Source: Boseongicola sp. (lineage in GTDB: Bacteria > Pseudomonadota > Alphaproteobacteria > Rhodobacterales > Rhodobacteraceae). Taken from it: a stretch of 64,000 nt of DNA. Shown one piece after another: positions 1 through 8,276 of this stretch. The first letter of the stretch is position 1. Every line of letters starts with the position of its first letter. Under the pieces are notes generated by a model that saw only the letters and a list, made by a program, of their open reading frames with translations, had not been told where the DNA came from and did no database searches. The translations under genes were made by a program, and so were the position numbers. The stretch covers positions 2,551,932-2,615,931 of the forward strand of contig CP046179.1 of assembly GCA_014075275.1 (NCBI GenBank), written 5' to 3'.

Positions 1-2
1 GG

Positions 3-446
3 AATGTTTCCGGTCCGGTGGCCAAGGTTGAACTTTACCGCTGGCTGAAACTGGACTGGCCATCAGAGACCGAACTGAAGGATGGTATGCCATATCCGGC
101 AGGTAGCTGTCATTTTCCGCAATATGCGGAAGAGTATTTCAAACAGCTGACGGCTGAGAAACGCATTATCCGGGTGCATCGCGGTTATCCCCGCGCTGTG
201 TGGGAGAAAGACCCCACCCGTAATAATGAGGCGTTGGATTGCCGGGTGTATGCCCGCGCCGCTGCCAGCATTTATGGATTGGATCGTTTTTCAGAACGCC
301 ATTGGCTGCAGCTGGAGGAAGTCTTGGGAAAGCCTGTGCCGACGGCGCAGATTCACCCCCAACCAACAGAAACAAAGGAAGCAGCGGCTTTGAACGAGCG
401 TTTGAAACAGCGGCCTGTTCAGATGGCTGATGATCCGTATTTGTAA
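3..446 (+). CDS. Phage terminase large subunit, C-terminal part (GpA-like), cut by window start
   Basis: The reading frame is open to the left edge, so only the C-terminal ~147 residues of a DNA-packaging ATPase/nuclease are present. The motif NEALDCRVYARAAA is shared exactly with the C-terminus of the complete GpA-family terminase at 53175-55166 in this window, which fixes the identity. A gpW-like gene and a lambda-type portal follow directly, as in lambda. The ATPase domain lies outside the window. The GTG at 18 is an internal codon, not a likely start. Confidence 0.85.
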   Translation, partial: NVSGPVAKVELYRWLKLDWPSETELKDGMPYPAGSCHFPQYAEEYFKQLTAEKRIIRVHRGYPRAVWEKDPTRNNEALDCRVYARAAASIYGLDRFSERHWLQLEEVLGKPVPTAQIHPQPTETKEAAALNERLKQRPVQMADDPYL

Positions 447-455
447 GGAACCGCA

Positions 456-683
456 ATGACAGATTTGGCCATATTACAAAGCCGCCTTGGTGAGGCTGAA
501 AACGCCTATCACCTGCTGATGACAGGTGGCAAAGAAGTCTCAGTCAATATCGGCGGGTATGGCGCTGTTACTTATCAAATAGCAGATGCGCCCAAGCTGG
601 AAAAATACATTGCCCATTTGAAGCTGGAAATCAGACGCAAACAGGGAGGTTCCGGTCGTAAGGCAATTTATGTGGAGTTTTAA
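456..683 (+). CDS. gpW-like head-tail joining protein
   Basis: A 75-residue protein between terminase and portal, the place of gpW in lambda-like phages. gpW closes the portal vertex after packaging and prepares it for tail attachment. The sequence fits the small family: a helical N-terminus (MTDLAILQSRLGEAENAY), a short beta segment with Tyr-Gly, and a charged helix (KLEKYIAHLKLEIRRK). AAGGA precedes the ATG, and the gene ends 2 nt before the portal start. The counterpart at 55166-55375 has the same layout. Function is inferred from size, position and pattern. Confidence 0.7.
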   Translation: MTDLAILQSRLGEAENAYHLLMTGGKEVSVNIGGYGAVTYQIADAPKLEKYIAHLKLEIRRKQGGSGRKAIYVEF

Positions 684-685
684 AT

Positions 686-2173
686 ATGACAAAAAGCAAT
701 GGTCAGCCAGATACAGCACATCGGGCAGCATCCCTGTCTGCCAGAGAGCTGGCATCATGGCTACCGCCTGCCGGATCTGCCGATAGTGACTTAATCCCTG
801 AGCTTGGCACCTTGGTATCACGCTCACGCGACTTGGTGCGTAATCACGGCGTGGCTTCCGGTGCATTTCAAACCCTGACGGATAATGTTGTCGGCACTGG
901 GCTGCGATTGGCAGCACAACCTGATTACAAGTCATTGGGAAAGGATAAAGCGTGGGCAGATGAATGGTCACGTCATGTGGAATCCTTATGGCGTAGCTGG
1001 GCCGAAACCACGGAATGTGATGCAGCAAAGTCTCTGACCTTTGCCGGAATGACATCTCAAGTATATCGCTCTTCTATGCTTAATGGTGAAGCTTTGGCTT
1101 TGCCACTTTGGTTGAAAGAGCGTCGATTCTCAACAGGCTTGCAACTGGTAGAGCCGGACCGCCTTAGTAATCCTGATGGCAAGCCAGATTCCAAATTGTT
1201 GCGCGGTGGTATTGAGATTGATAGCTATGGTGCCGCCAAAGCCTACTGGATCAGAAAAAATCATCCCGGTGATTATTTGTTATCGGCAGGATCAGAAAAA
1301 GATTGGCAACGCATTCCAGTGGAAACACCATTTGGTCGTCGCCGTGTGCTGCACATTGCTGATCTGGAACGCAGTGGACAAAGCCGAGGCAAACCGCTTC
1401 TGACCAGCATCATGCCGTTGTTCAAGATGCTTGATCATTATGAGCGTAGCGAACTGCAAGCAGCTGTAGTCAACGCCATGATCGCCGCATTTATTGAAAC
1501 CCCGCTTGATAGTGAGGCTATCGGTGAAATGTTTGGCGGCAGCGTGGATGATTATGTGGCTGCCCGCAATGAATGGAAAATACGCTTGCAAGGCGGTGCC
1601 ATTATTCCGGTTTTTCCGGGCGATAAGGTATCCCCCTTTACGCCAAGCCGCCCCAATAGCGGATACGGCCAGTTTGTGGAGAGTATTTTGCGGCATATCG
1701 GAACGGGATTAAACATTCCGTTTGAATTGCTGATGAAGGATTTTTCAAAAACCAACTATTCCAGTGCAAGAGCAGCACTCATGGAAGCATGGCGCTTTTT
1801 TATGGGGCGCAGGCAATGGCTTGCAACCTACTGGGCACGCCCGGTTTATGAATTGTGGCTGGAAGAAGCGATTAGCAAAGGCTTGATCGAGGCTCCCGGC
1901 TTTTATCAAAACCGCGCCGCATGGACACGCTCTAAATGGATTGGCCCCGGTCGCGGCTGGATTGATCCAGTCAAAGAAGCTGAGGCCTCACGCATCCGCA
2001 TGGAAAACGGCCTCTCTACTTTGGAAGAAGAATGTGCCTCACAAGGCTTGGACTGGGAAGAAGTATTGGAACAGCGTGCGCGTGAACAAGCCAAGATGAA
2101 AGAGCTTGGTTTGAGCACCCCGGCTATGGCCGCAACATTAAAACAGGATGATAAAGATGAGAGTATGGAATAA
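686..2173 (+). CDS. Phage portal protein, lambda family (GpB-like)
   Basis: A 495-residue portal protein that would form the dodecameric DNA gateway of the procapsid. Typical features are the N-terminal segment reading SRSRDLVRNHGVASGAFQTL, a TDNVVGTGLRL segment, and the conserved block NIPFELLMKDFSKTNYSSAR followed by an arginine/tryptophan-rich C-terminus. The same blocks occur in the second portal of the window (55375-56931: RVPYELLTGDLSQVNYSSIR). Its end overlaps the start of the S49 protease gene, which suggests coupled translation. Confidence 0.93.
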   Translation: MTKSNGQPDTAHRAASLSARELASWLPPAGSADSDLIPELGTLVSRSRDLVRNHGVASGAFQTLTDNVVGTGLRLAAQPDYKSLGKDKAWADEWSRHVESLWRSWAETTECDAAKSLTFAGMTSQVYRSSMLNGEALALPLWLKERRFSTGLQLVEPDRLSNPDGKPDSKLLRGGIEIDSYGAAKAYWIRKNHPGDYLLSAGSEKDWQRIPVETPFGRRRVLHIADLERSGQSRGKPLLTSIMPLFKMLDHYERSELQAAVVNAMIAAFIETPLDSEAIGEMFGGSVDDYVAARNEWKIRLQGGAIIPVFPGDKVSPFTPSRPNSGYGQFVESILRHIGTGLNIPFELLMKDFSKTNYSSARAALMEAWRFFMGRRQWLATYWARPVYELWLEEAISKGLIEAPGFYQNRAAWTRSKWIGPGRGWIDPVKEAEASRIRMENGLSTLEEECASQGLDWEEVLEQRAREQAKMKELGLSTPAMAATLKQDDKDESME

Positions 2174-3356
2174 AGCAGCTGATGAGCCTTGGGCAATTAC
2201 ATCATCAGCGCTGACAACAATTTTGGATATTGCCGCAAGGCAAAATGCACCGCCTGAAGCGGTCGCAGCCAAACTGGGGCGAGAGCTGCAAAACAGTTAT
2301 CGCCTTGAGATGAGAGACGGAATAGCGGTCCTGCCAGTGGTTGGGCCGCTTTTTCGTTATGCCAACCTGTTTACGCAGGTGAGCGGCGCATCCTCTTATG
2401 AATTGTTGGCCAAGGATTTCACACAAGCGGCAGAGAACCCCGATGTGAAAGCCATTGTCTTGAACATCGATTCACCGGGCGGTGAAGTGAATGGCTGCGC
2501 CGAATTTGCTGACATGATCCATGAGGCACGCGGGGTTAAACCCATTATCGCTTACGCCTCTGGCGATGCAGCATCTGGTGCCTACTGGATTGCAGCCGCA
2601 GCCGATGAGATTGTGGTGTCAAAAACCAGCGCTCTTGGCTCCATTGGCGTGGTCGGCGTTTATCGCGGCAATAAGGGTGAGGATGCGGTGGAAGTCGTGT
2701 CTTCACAAAGCCCTTATAAACGGCTTGATCCGGATACGGATGATGGTCGCGCCCGATTGCAAAAGCGCATCGATGCGATGGCAGATGTGTTTGTGGAGGC
2801 GGTTGCCAAGTATCGCGGCGTGGCCTCCAGCCATGTGCAAAACCATTACGGCAGTGGCGATGTGTTCATTGGGGATGCTGCTGTAAAGCAAGGTCTGGCC
2901 GACCGTATCGGCTCGTTTGAAAAGCTCCTCAATGAAATCAGCGGCAATCCGGTCTCAGAGCCTTCCCCGCATTCTATCAATCCAAACCAACAGGAGAAAA
3001 GCATGGATGATATCCAAAGCCTGCGGGAGGCTTACCCCGATTTAACGGCCCGTCTTGAACACGATGCGGTCAAACAAGGTGTCGCCACCGAGCGCAGCCG
3101 TGTGCAAGGCATTCTGTCTCATGATGAAGCCAATGCACGCACATTGCTGGCACAGCATCTGGCCTTTGAAACCGATATGGGGGTCGAAGCTGCTGTATCT
3201 GTTTTATCCAAAGCGCCGCTTGAAACGCCCACCCGCGATGATGTGTCGGGATTTAGTGCCGCGATGGGAGCAACGCCCAATCCTGAAATCACCCCGTCAC
3301 CCGAGGCCGAGGATGACAGCGAGGAAGCTGTCGCCAAGCGTCTGGCAACTTACTAA
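2157..3356 (+). CDS. S49-family prohead protease (GpC-like) with C-terminal scaffold region
   Basis: A 399-residue serine peptidase of the SppA/S49 family that matures the prohead. The blocks IVLNIDSPGGEVNGC, ASGDAASGAYWIA (candidate nucleophile Ser in SGAYW) and KTSALGSIGVVG are typical. The region after about residue 280 is charged and helical and resembles the scaffold part of lambda gpC/Nu3. I chose ATG 2157 over ATG 2148 because ACAGGA sits about 8 nt upstream of it. It overlaps the portal stop codon. An internal start at 3003 may give a separate scaffold protein. Confidence 0.88.
   Translation: MRVWNKAADEPWAITSSALTTILDIAARQNAPPEAVAAKLGRELQNSYRLEMRDGIAVLPVVGPLFRYANLFTQVSGASSYELLAKDFTQAAENPDVKAIVLNIDSPGGEVNGCAEFADMIHEARGVKPIIAYASGDAASGAYWIAAAADEIVVSKTSALGSIGVVGVYRGNKGEDAVEVVSSQSPYKRLDPDTDDGRARLQKRIDAMADVFVEAVAKYRGVASSHVQNHYGSGDVFIGDAAVKQGLADRIGSFEKLLNEISGNPVSEPSPHSINPNQQEKSMDDIQSLREAYPDLTARLEHDAVKQGVATERSRVQGILSHDEANARTLLAQHLAFETDMGVEAAVSVLSKAPLETPTRDDVSGFSAAMGATPNPEITPSPEAEDDSEEAVAKRLATY
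3003..3356 (+). CDS. Internal in-frame scaffold protein candidate (Nu3-like)
   Basis: Inside the S49 gene and in the same frame, ATG 3003 (MDDIQSLREAYPDL) has a strong Shine-Dalgarno AGGAG at 2992-2996, spaced 6 nt. The 117-residue product would be acidic and helical. Lambda uses exactly this arrangement, with Nu3 scaffold made from an internal start in gene C. The start signal is seen in the sequence; that it is used is inference. Confidence 0.55.
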   Translation: MDDIQSLREAYPDLTARLEHDAVKQGVATERSRVQGILSHDEANARTLLAQHLAFETDMGVEAAVSVLSKAPLETPTRDDVSGFSAAMGATPNPEITPSPEAEDDSEEAVAKRLATY

Positions 3357-3374
3357 CGATAAGGAGAAATCGAT

Positions 3375-3773
3375 ATGAACGCATATTCTAATCATGCCGG
3401 AGGCTTTACCGACCAAGGTGGCTATACCCCGGACAATCTGGTTGCGGGTGAATTTCCTGCTGTCCAACGCATTGAAACGATCACAGGTGGTGCCGCCTAT
3501 CCACGCGGCGCTGTTTTGGGCCGCATCACGGCATCTGATCTTTATATCCTAAGCGATGCCAATGCGACGGATGGATCACAAAAGCCTGCCGCCATTCTGG
3601 CTGAGCCAATTGACACGACATCGGGTGATGCCGAAGCCGTTGTCTATCATTCAGGCGAATTTAACAGCAATGCACTGACCTACGGTGCTGGCCATGATGC
3701 AACGAGCGTCTGGAACAGTCTCCGCAGCGATGGGCCAAGCACCATCTTTCTACGCAAAAATCAGGAGGTATAA
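3375..3773 (+). CDS. Head decoration protein (lambda gpD family)
   Basis: A 132-residue protein matching the gpD pattern: YTPDNLVAGEFPAVQRIETI, then a glycine/alanine stretch with YPRGAVLGRIT, then AILAEPIDTTSGDAEAVVYHSGEFN. gpD trimers bind the expanded shell and stabilise it. AAGGAGAAATCGAT precedes the ATG. It sits between the protease and the major capsid gene as in lambda. In prophage B this slot is taken by an unrelated DUF2190-type protein placed after the capsid gene. Confidence 0.85.
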   Translation: MNAYSNHAGGFTDQGGYTPDNLVAGEFPAVQRIETITGGAAYPRGAVLGRITASDLYILSDANATDGSQKPAAILAEPIDTTSGDAEAVVYHSGEFNSNALTYGAGHDATSVWNSLRSDGPSTIFLRKNQEV

Positions 3774-3775
3774 TC

Positions 3776-4810
3776 ATGGTTGATATTTTTTCTACATTTG
3801 TGCTGAACCGCACCGTTGAGCATCTGGAGCGACCAGCCTCCTTTTTGCTGGACACGTTTTTTGGCTCGATCCAGACGGAAGAGTCCGAAGAAATCCACTT
3901 TGATATTGATCAGTCCAAGCCGCGCCTTGCGCCCTTTGTCTCGCCATTGGTTGCGGGCCGTGTTGTGGCCAATGAAGGCTTTACGACCCAGAGCTTTAAA
4001 CCTGCTTACGTGAAAGACAAGCGCCGCTTTGATGCCAATACACCGCTCAAACGCAGCATTGGTGAAAAGATCGGTGGCTCTCTTCCGGCAAGTCGGCGTT
4101 TGGAAGCAGCCGTCAGTCGCTCGCTGCGTAATCAACTTGAAAATCTCACACGCCGTGAGGAAGTGATGGCAGCAGAAGCCTTGATCAAAGGCACTGTTAC
4201 CGTTGCAGGTGAAGATTACCCGACCAAGATCGTTGATTTTAAACGCGACCCGGCTTTGACACTGGCACTTACAGGTGCTGCCAAGTGGGATAGCGTGGAC
4301 GCGCCTGCTTTGGATCATCTGGAAGACTGGGCCAGCTTGGTGCAGGAAAAGTCTGGTGCTGTGGCCCGTGTTGTGATCATGGACCCGAAAGCATGGCGAC
4401 ATTTCCGCAAGAACAAGCAGGTTATCGGGCAGCTTGAAATCCGTCGCGGCACCAATGCGACGATTTCCACCGATCCTATCGTGCGTGGTCAAGGCAATGA
4501 GAAAGCACGCTATGTCGGCTCCATCGGGGATTTTGATTTCCATGTCTATAACGATGTTTATGTTGCCGATGATGGCACGACGCAAAACTTGCTGCCTGAT
4601 TACACGGTCTTGCTGGTCAGCCAAGGTCAGCTAGAAGGAACTCGCTGCTACGGCATGATCATGGATGAGAAAGCAGCCTTCAAGGCACTGCGTTATTTCT
4701 CCAAATCTTGGCTGGAAGAAGACCCTGCGGTTCGCTGGCTGTTGATGCAGTCTGCGCCTTTGGTGGTGCCGTATCGTCCTAACGCATCTTTTTGTGCAAC
4801 AGTGGCTTAA
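3776..4810 (+). CDS. Major capsid protein (lambda gpE family)
   Basis: A 344-residue capsid protein of the gpE type. Features include the N-terminal segment with DTFFGSIQTEESEEIHFDI, the block RLAPFVSPLVAGRVV, and a C-terminal FDFHVYNDVYVADDGT block followed by LLVSQGQLEGTRCYG. AGGAGG precedes the ATG at good spacing. It follows gpD by 2 nt and precedes the small connector gene at 4825. The family differs from the protease-fused capsid of prophage B, so the two head modules are not recent duplicates. Confidence 0.9.
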   Translation: MVDIFSTFVLNRTVEHLERPASFLLDTFFGSIQTEESEEIHFDIDQSKPRLAPFVSPLVAGRVVANEGFTTQSFKPAYVKDKRRFDANTPLKRSIGEKIGGSLPASRRLEAAVSRSLRNQLENLTRREEVMAAEALIKGTVTVAGEDYPTKIVDFKRDPALTLALTGAAKWDSVDAPALDHLEDWASLVQEKSGAVARVVIMDPKAWRHFRKNKQVIGQLEIRRGTNATISTDPIVRGQGNEKARYVGSIGDFDFHVYNDVYVADDGTTQNLLPDYTVLLVSQGQLEGTRCYGMIMDEKAAFKALRYFSKSWLEEDPAVRWLLMQSAPLVVPYRPNASFCATVA

Positions 4811-4824
4811 GGGAGGTTAGAAAC

Positions 4825-5166
4825 ATGAATATTATTGCAAAAATCTCTCTTCAAACGCCCGATGGCACTGTGCAGCCGGGTGATACACTCAAGCTGGACG
4901 ATACGGAAGCCAAAGCGCTGATTGCGCGTGGCTTTGCCGAACCCGCCGGAAAATTAACGGCGGTAAAAACGCCTGAAGCCAAAACCGATGAGGCTGATGC
5001 TGATATTTTGGCAATCATTGATGCCATTGCAGTTCTGGATGAAAGCGGCTTTGGCAAGGATCGCAAGCCTTTGGTCAAAGCGCTGGAAGATGTGCTGGAT
5101 CGTGACATTAGCCAAGAGCAACGCGATCAGGCTTGGAAACGCTATGAACAGGATAATGCCTCATGA
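4825..5166 (+). CDS. Small phage protein after capsid (gpFI position, DUF7210-like)
   Basis: A 113-residue acidic protein. The N-terminus (ISLQTPDGTVQPGDTLKLDDTEAKALIARGFAEP) matches the small phage proteins found just after the major capsid in many Alphaproteobacteria. Their role is unproven but probably head completion. GGGAGG lies 7-8 nt before ATG 4825, so I prefer this to the upstream ATG 4792, which overlaps the capsid gene. The C-terminus (DRDISQEQRDQAWKRYEQDNAS) is helical. It overlaps the next gene by 4 nt. Confidence 0.6.
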   Translation: MNIIAKISLQTPDGTVQPGDTLKLDDTEAKALIARGFAEPAGKLTAVKTPEAKTDEADADILAIIDAIAVLDESGFGKDRKPLVKALEDVLDRDISQEQRDQAWKRYEQDNAS

Positions 5167-5465
5167 TCCCAAGTTTCAAACAGGCGGTAGATCGGCTGTT
5201 TGACCGCTTGGGGCTTGATGCGCTCTACCGGGTGAATGGTGAAGACACACCTGTCAAAGTCATTCTAAAATCGCCGGATCAGATCATTGATTTTCGAGAG
5301 GCGCAAATCCACACCCCTACCAACATGATAGAGGTTCGGGTAACGGACATCGTCAAGCCGAAGGCCGGAGATGAAATCATCCTTGATGGCGCAAGCTACC
5401 GTGTTCAGGGCGAGCCTGTTCAAGACACACATCATCTGGTGTGGAAAATGGAGGTTCTGAAATGA
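5163..5465 (+). CDS. Head-tail joining protein
   Basis: A 100-residue protein whose C-terminal pattern (KAGDEIILDGASYRVQGEPVQDTHHLVWKMEV) matches the gene at 59405-59716 in prophage B (RPGDRLEMDGDAFLIQGEPVRDRERLVWTVDL). Both sit immediately before a DUF6441 gene. This size and position fit the head-tail adaptor that bridges connector and tail terminator. It overlaps its neighbours by ATGA on both sides, so translation is probably coupled. Confidence 0.72.
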   Translation: MIPSFKQAVDRLFDRLGLDALYRVNGEDTPVKVILKSPDQIIDFREAQIHTPTNMIEVRVTDIVKPKAGDEIILDGASYRVQGEPVQDTHHLVWKMEVLK

Positions 5466-6112
5466 GATTACGTGCTGCCATAAGTGGTGATCTGGATAAA
5501 TACCTGATAGCTGAATTGCTGGAAGCCGAACAAGCTGTAACCGGAGCCATCCGCACAGCCACAACGGGCCTTAAAAACAGCATGCGTGCTCAGGTGACAG
5601 CCGCAGGACTTGGTCCGCGTTTGGCAAAATCATGGCGCGGCGATGTTTATCCCAAGCAGGGTAAAAGCCTGAAAGCCGCTGGCATGGTTTACACCAAAGC
5701 AGCCAAGATCATGGAGGGTTTTGAAGAAGGCCAAGTGATCAAAGGCAAAGACGGTTTTTGGTTGGCTATTCCAACCCCGAATGCGCCAAAGAAGGTTCTC
5801 GGCAAGCGTGTTACGCCCGGTAATCTTGAAAAGGCGCGTGGGATCAGGCTGCGGTTTGTTTATCGTAAAAACGGCCCATCGCTACTTGTTGCCGAAAACA
5901 TGCGAGCCTCCTACAGCCGCAAAACGGGTGATCTGCGTGGTTTTAGAAAGGCCAGTCAATCGGCGCTGAAATCCGGTCGTGGACTCACATCGGTTGTGAT
6001 GTTCTGGATGGTGCCGCAGGTCAAAATGCCAAAGCTCATCCGTTTTGAGCCGGAAACCGCAAAATGGCACAGGCGTATACCTGAGCTGATCGTCAAATAT
6101 TGGAAAGATTAG
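5462..6112 (+). CDS. DUF6441 family phage protein (minor tail/connector)
   Basis: A 216-residue basic protein of the DUF6441 type. Shared with its prophage B homologue at 59713-60339 are the blocks AVTGAIRTATTGLKNSMRAQ, GKDGFWLAIPTPNAPKKVLG, RLRFVYRKNGPSLLVAE and the MVPQVKMPKLIRF segment. ATG 5462 overlaps the previous stop as ATGA and follows GGAGG, so it is preferred over the longer frame. Biochemical function is unknown; the position between adaptor and tail terminator suggests neck assembly. Confidence 0.72.
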   Translation: MRLRAAISGDLDKYLIAELLEAEQAVTGAIRTATTGLKNSMRAQVTAAGLGPRLAKSWRGDVYPKQGKSLKAAGMVYTKAAKIMEGFEEGQVIKGKDGFWLAIPTPNAPKKVLGKRVTPGNLEKARGIRLRFVYRKNGPSLLVAENMRASYSRKTGDLRGFRKASQSALKSGRGLTSVVMFWMVPQVKMPKLIRFEPETAKWHRRIPELIVKYWKD

Positions 6113-6114
6113 AA

Positions 6115-6549
6115 ATGACATCAAAACGCGAACAGGCCCTGCAGGGCCTTTTTTTATGCCTGCAAACAGGATTGCCCGACATCAGCGTGCTTCGCAATGA
6201 AGTGCTGACCACGGCCATTCCTGAAACTGGGCTTGTGGTGCTGCGCGATGGTGATCCCGGAGAGCCGGATATTCTGCTCTCACCGCCGCGTTACATTTAC
6301 AAGCACCGCGCCGATATTGAGGTGTTCGTACAAAACGCCGATGCCGCACAGCGTGAAGCTGGTCTTGATCAGCTGATCACACAAATTGGCGCTGCTCTGG
6401 AAACTGCAGGCACGCTTGATGGTGTCATAGACATTTTAAACCCCGGAAGCCCTGAATTATTGACGGAACCGATTGAAGGTGCCGCTGCAATCAAGGCTGC
6501 CACACTGCCTGTCACGTTGGAATATGTGACAGCAAACCCACTCATTTAA
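6115..6549 (+). CDS. Tail terminator-like protein (gpU position)
   Basis: A 144-residue protein with the pattern VVLRDGDPGEPDILLSPPRYIYKHRADIEVFVQ, matched in prophage B at 61219-61635 (ILRDGEPGDPEVTLSPLRYHYQHRAEIEAVVQ). Size and position between neck and tail-tube genes match tail terminators, which cap the growing tail and dock to the head. Homologues are sometimes labelled acyl-CoA transferase, which nothing in the sequence supports. ATG 6115 comes 2 nt after the previous stop. Confidence 0.68.
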   Translation: MTSKREQALQGLFLCLQTGLPDISVLRNEVLTTAIPETGLVVLRDGDPGEPDILLSPPRYIYKHRADIEVFVQNADAAQREAGLDQLITQIGAALETAGTLDGVIDILNPGSPELLTEPIEGAAAIKAATLPVTLEYVTANPLI

Positions 6550-6571
6550 CCAAACAAATAGGAGAAAACAT

Positions 6572-7516
6572 ATGGCTCGCGCTTATGGTTGGAATGCCCG
6601 GCTTTTGCTTGGCTTTGAAACAGCATACGGACAGCCGCCAGTAAGCGGCGATTATAACGTGGTTCCGTTCATCTCAAGCTCATTGGATTCTGAGCAAGGC
6701 TTGATTGAATCCAGCGTTCTGGGTTTGGGGCGTGATCCCACGGCTCCATTTCAGGACGTGATCAATGTGGACGGCGATATTGTTGTGCCTGTTGACCTTC
6801 GCAATATCGGTTATTGGCTGAAAGCGCTCTTTGGAGCACCAGCGACCAATGGCTCTGGCCCTTACGGCCATGACTTTGTTTCGGGCGAAGTCAATTTGCC
6901 GAGCTTGAGCTTGGAAGTTGGTTTGCCTGATGTGCCGGACTATCCGCTTTTTACAGGTATCCGCGCCAATAGCTGTGCTTTTAACTTTCAACGATCAGGC
7001 GAAGCGCAAGTGACTATCGGCTTGATTGGTCAGGGGGAAACGCCCGCTAGTAGCACACGCGATGCCAGCCCATTGGAAGCGGTTTATAGCCGCTTCTCTC
7101 AATTCCAAGGCTCAATCAAACGTGCAGGTTCAAACCTTGCCGATGTCACAGCAGCCTCGCTGACCTACAGCAATAACTTGGAGAAGATTGAAACCATCCG
7201 AGATGACGGCAAGGTCGAGGGTATTGATCCGGGCATGAGTTCACTTTCTGGGTCTATTTCTGTGCGCTATGGCGATAACACGCTGATGGATTTAGCCAGA
7301 TCCGGGACGCCGATTGATATTGAACTGGCCTACACCATTGACGCAGATCGCAAACTGCAGATCACCGCGCATGAGGTGTATCTGCCCAAACCAAAACGCA
7401 GCATTAACGGCCCCGGCGGGATTGAAGCCTCCTATGACTTCCAAGGCGCAAAAGACGCCAGCCTCGGCAAAATGCTGACCATAACGCTAACCAATGATGT
7501 GGAGGATTATCTCTAA
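6572..7516 (+). CDS. Phage tail tube protein (major tail protein)
   Basis: A 314-residue protein starting MARAYGWNARLLLGFETAYGQPPV. It aligns along its length with the prophage B protein at 61660-62598: LGRDPTAPFQDVINVDGDIVVPVDLRNIGYWLKALFG matches a B segment ending FGFWLKATFG, and YSNNLEKIETIRDDGKVEGIDPG also has a counterpart. The position upstream of the frameshifted chaperone and tape measure identifies it as the tail tube subunit. AGGAGAAAACAT precedes the start. Its stop codon overlaps the next start (TAATG). Confidence 0.87.
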   Translation: MARAYGWNARLLLGFETAYGQPPVSGDYNVVPFISSSLDSEQGLIESSVLGLGRDPTAPFQDVINVDGDIVVPVDLRNIGYWLKALFGAPATNGSGPYGHDFVSGEVNLPSLSLEVGLPDVPDYPLFTGIRANSCAFNFQRSGEAQVTIGLIGQGETPASSTRDASPLEAVYSRFSQFQGSIKRAGSNLADVTAASLTYSNNLEKIETIRDDGKVEGIDPGMSSLSGSISVRYGDNTLMDLARSGTPIDIELAYTIDADRKLQITAHEVYLPKPKRSINGPGGIEASYDFQGAKDASLGKMLTITLTNDVEDYL

Positions 7517-8073
7517 TGCTTAAATTATCCCTGCCCAAGGAACCCTACTGGATTGATGTTGGACTGGATGTCCGTCTGAAAGTCCGTCCCTGCACAAGTG
7601 CTGTGTTTTATCAGGCGCGTGCCTTTATGAACCAAAAGCTGCAGAAACTCGGTGATGCCTACCGCGCTGAAAAAGATGTTGGCGTGGAGCATTCAGAGTT
7701 ACCTGATCTTGAAGACAGCAATGTGCGTGAAGCCTTGGCTGAACAATATCTCACCGTTGGTCTGGCACGCGCCGGGATTATCGAGTGGGAAGGTATTTTC
7801 GAAGCCGATGCGGATCAGCCCGCTCCGGTGACAGATGAAAAGATTGATGAGCTTTTCGGAGCCTATTGGGTTATCGCTGAGACCTTTCGTCAACAATACA
7901 CAGGCATGCGGGAGCTGTTGGAAGCGGAAAAAAACACACGCGGGCTCGTATCCGGTGGCACTTCGGAGACGGGCCAAGATATTGCGGCAACTGCGCCGAA
8001 CAAGGCCGAGCCTGCGCCCAAGGACAAAAAAGCGAAACAGGCAAGCAATGCCCCTATCACGAGCACAGCTTAA
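7516..8073 (+). CDS. Tail assembly chaperone, zero-frame product (gpG-like)
   Basis: A 185-residue zero-frame protein between tail tube and tape measure, the gpG position. Conserved blocks shared with prophage B are FGAYWVIAETFRQQYTG with LLEAEKN and, in B, FEAFQLTYVSKGLLLEQEKN. The slippery heptamer A AAA AAC at 7929-7935 lies about two thirds along. Sequence after it in this frame is low complexity (Ala/Pro/Lys), as expected for a tail that tolerates a second frame. Chaperones of this type coat the tape measure during tail assembly. Confidence 0.8.
   Translation: MLKLSLPKEPYWIDVGLDVRLKVRPCTSAVFYQARAFMNQKLQKLGDAYRAEKDVGVEHSELPDLEDSNVREALAEQYLTVGLARAGIIEWEGIFEADADQPAPVTDEKIDELFGAYWVIAETFRQQYTGMRELLEAEKNTRGLVSGGTSETGQDIAATAPNKAEPAPKDKKAKQASNAPITSTA
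7929..7935 (+). promoter_or_regulatory. Programmed -1 ribosomal frameshift site
   Basis: The heptamer A_AAA_AAC is in the correct phase (zero frame GAA AAA AAC). A -1 slip opens a frame that runs to 8276 and encodes the conserved gpT-like domain. Prophage B has the same heptamer in the same phase at 62936-62942, also followed by a homologous -1 frame. Lambda-like phages make gpGT by the same mechanism. Usage is inferred. Confidence 0.8.
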
Positions 8074-8276
8074 AAACCTTGGAAGGCTGGCAAGCTTGGG
8101 ATGTGGCTTGCAAATTAATCACACAATCACATGAACGTTTTCCCCTAGAGACCGCTCTGCATCTCAGTGCCTCCCTTGGCTATGAGCCGCAAGCGATGGC
8201 CGAACTGTTGCCAGAAGTCGCGATGGGAACGCTTTTGGCAATAAAAGATATGGGCGACAATAATGGCAGCAACTAA
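7935..8276 (+). CDS. gpT-like -1 frame extension of the tail chaperone (gpGT fusion)
   Basis: Read in the -1 frame from codon 7935, this adds 113 residues to the first 140 of the G product, giving a 253-residue fusion. The extension holds a cysteine motif (RYCGNC, then two further Cys) and then LEGWQAWDVACKL...GYEPQAMAELLP. In prophage B the -1 frame reads RYCDAC with two further Cys, then YEGWQVWDLVDRL...GIPPLAMAELLP. The TTG at 8079 is therefore probably not a start. The C-terminus overlaps the tape measure start. The CxxC pairs could bind zinc. Confidence 0.78.
   Translation, partial: HTRARIRWHFGDGPRYCGNCAEQGRACAQGQKSETGKQCPYHEHSLKTLEGWQAWDVACKLITQSHERFPLETALHLSASLGYEPQAMAELLPEVAMGTLLAIKDMGDNNGSN

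Noticed and set aside
8079-8276. Separate 65-residue gene starting at TTG 8079
   Set aside because: The homologous frame in prophage B has no start there, and both open through the same slippery heptamer, so it is the -1 part of a fusion.
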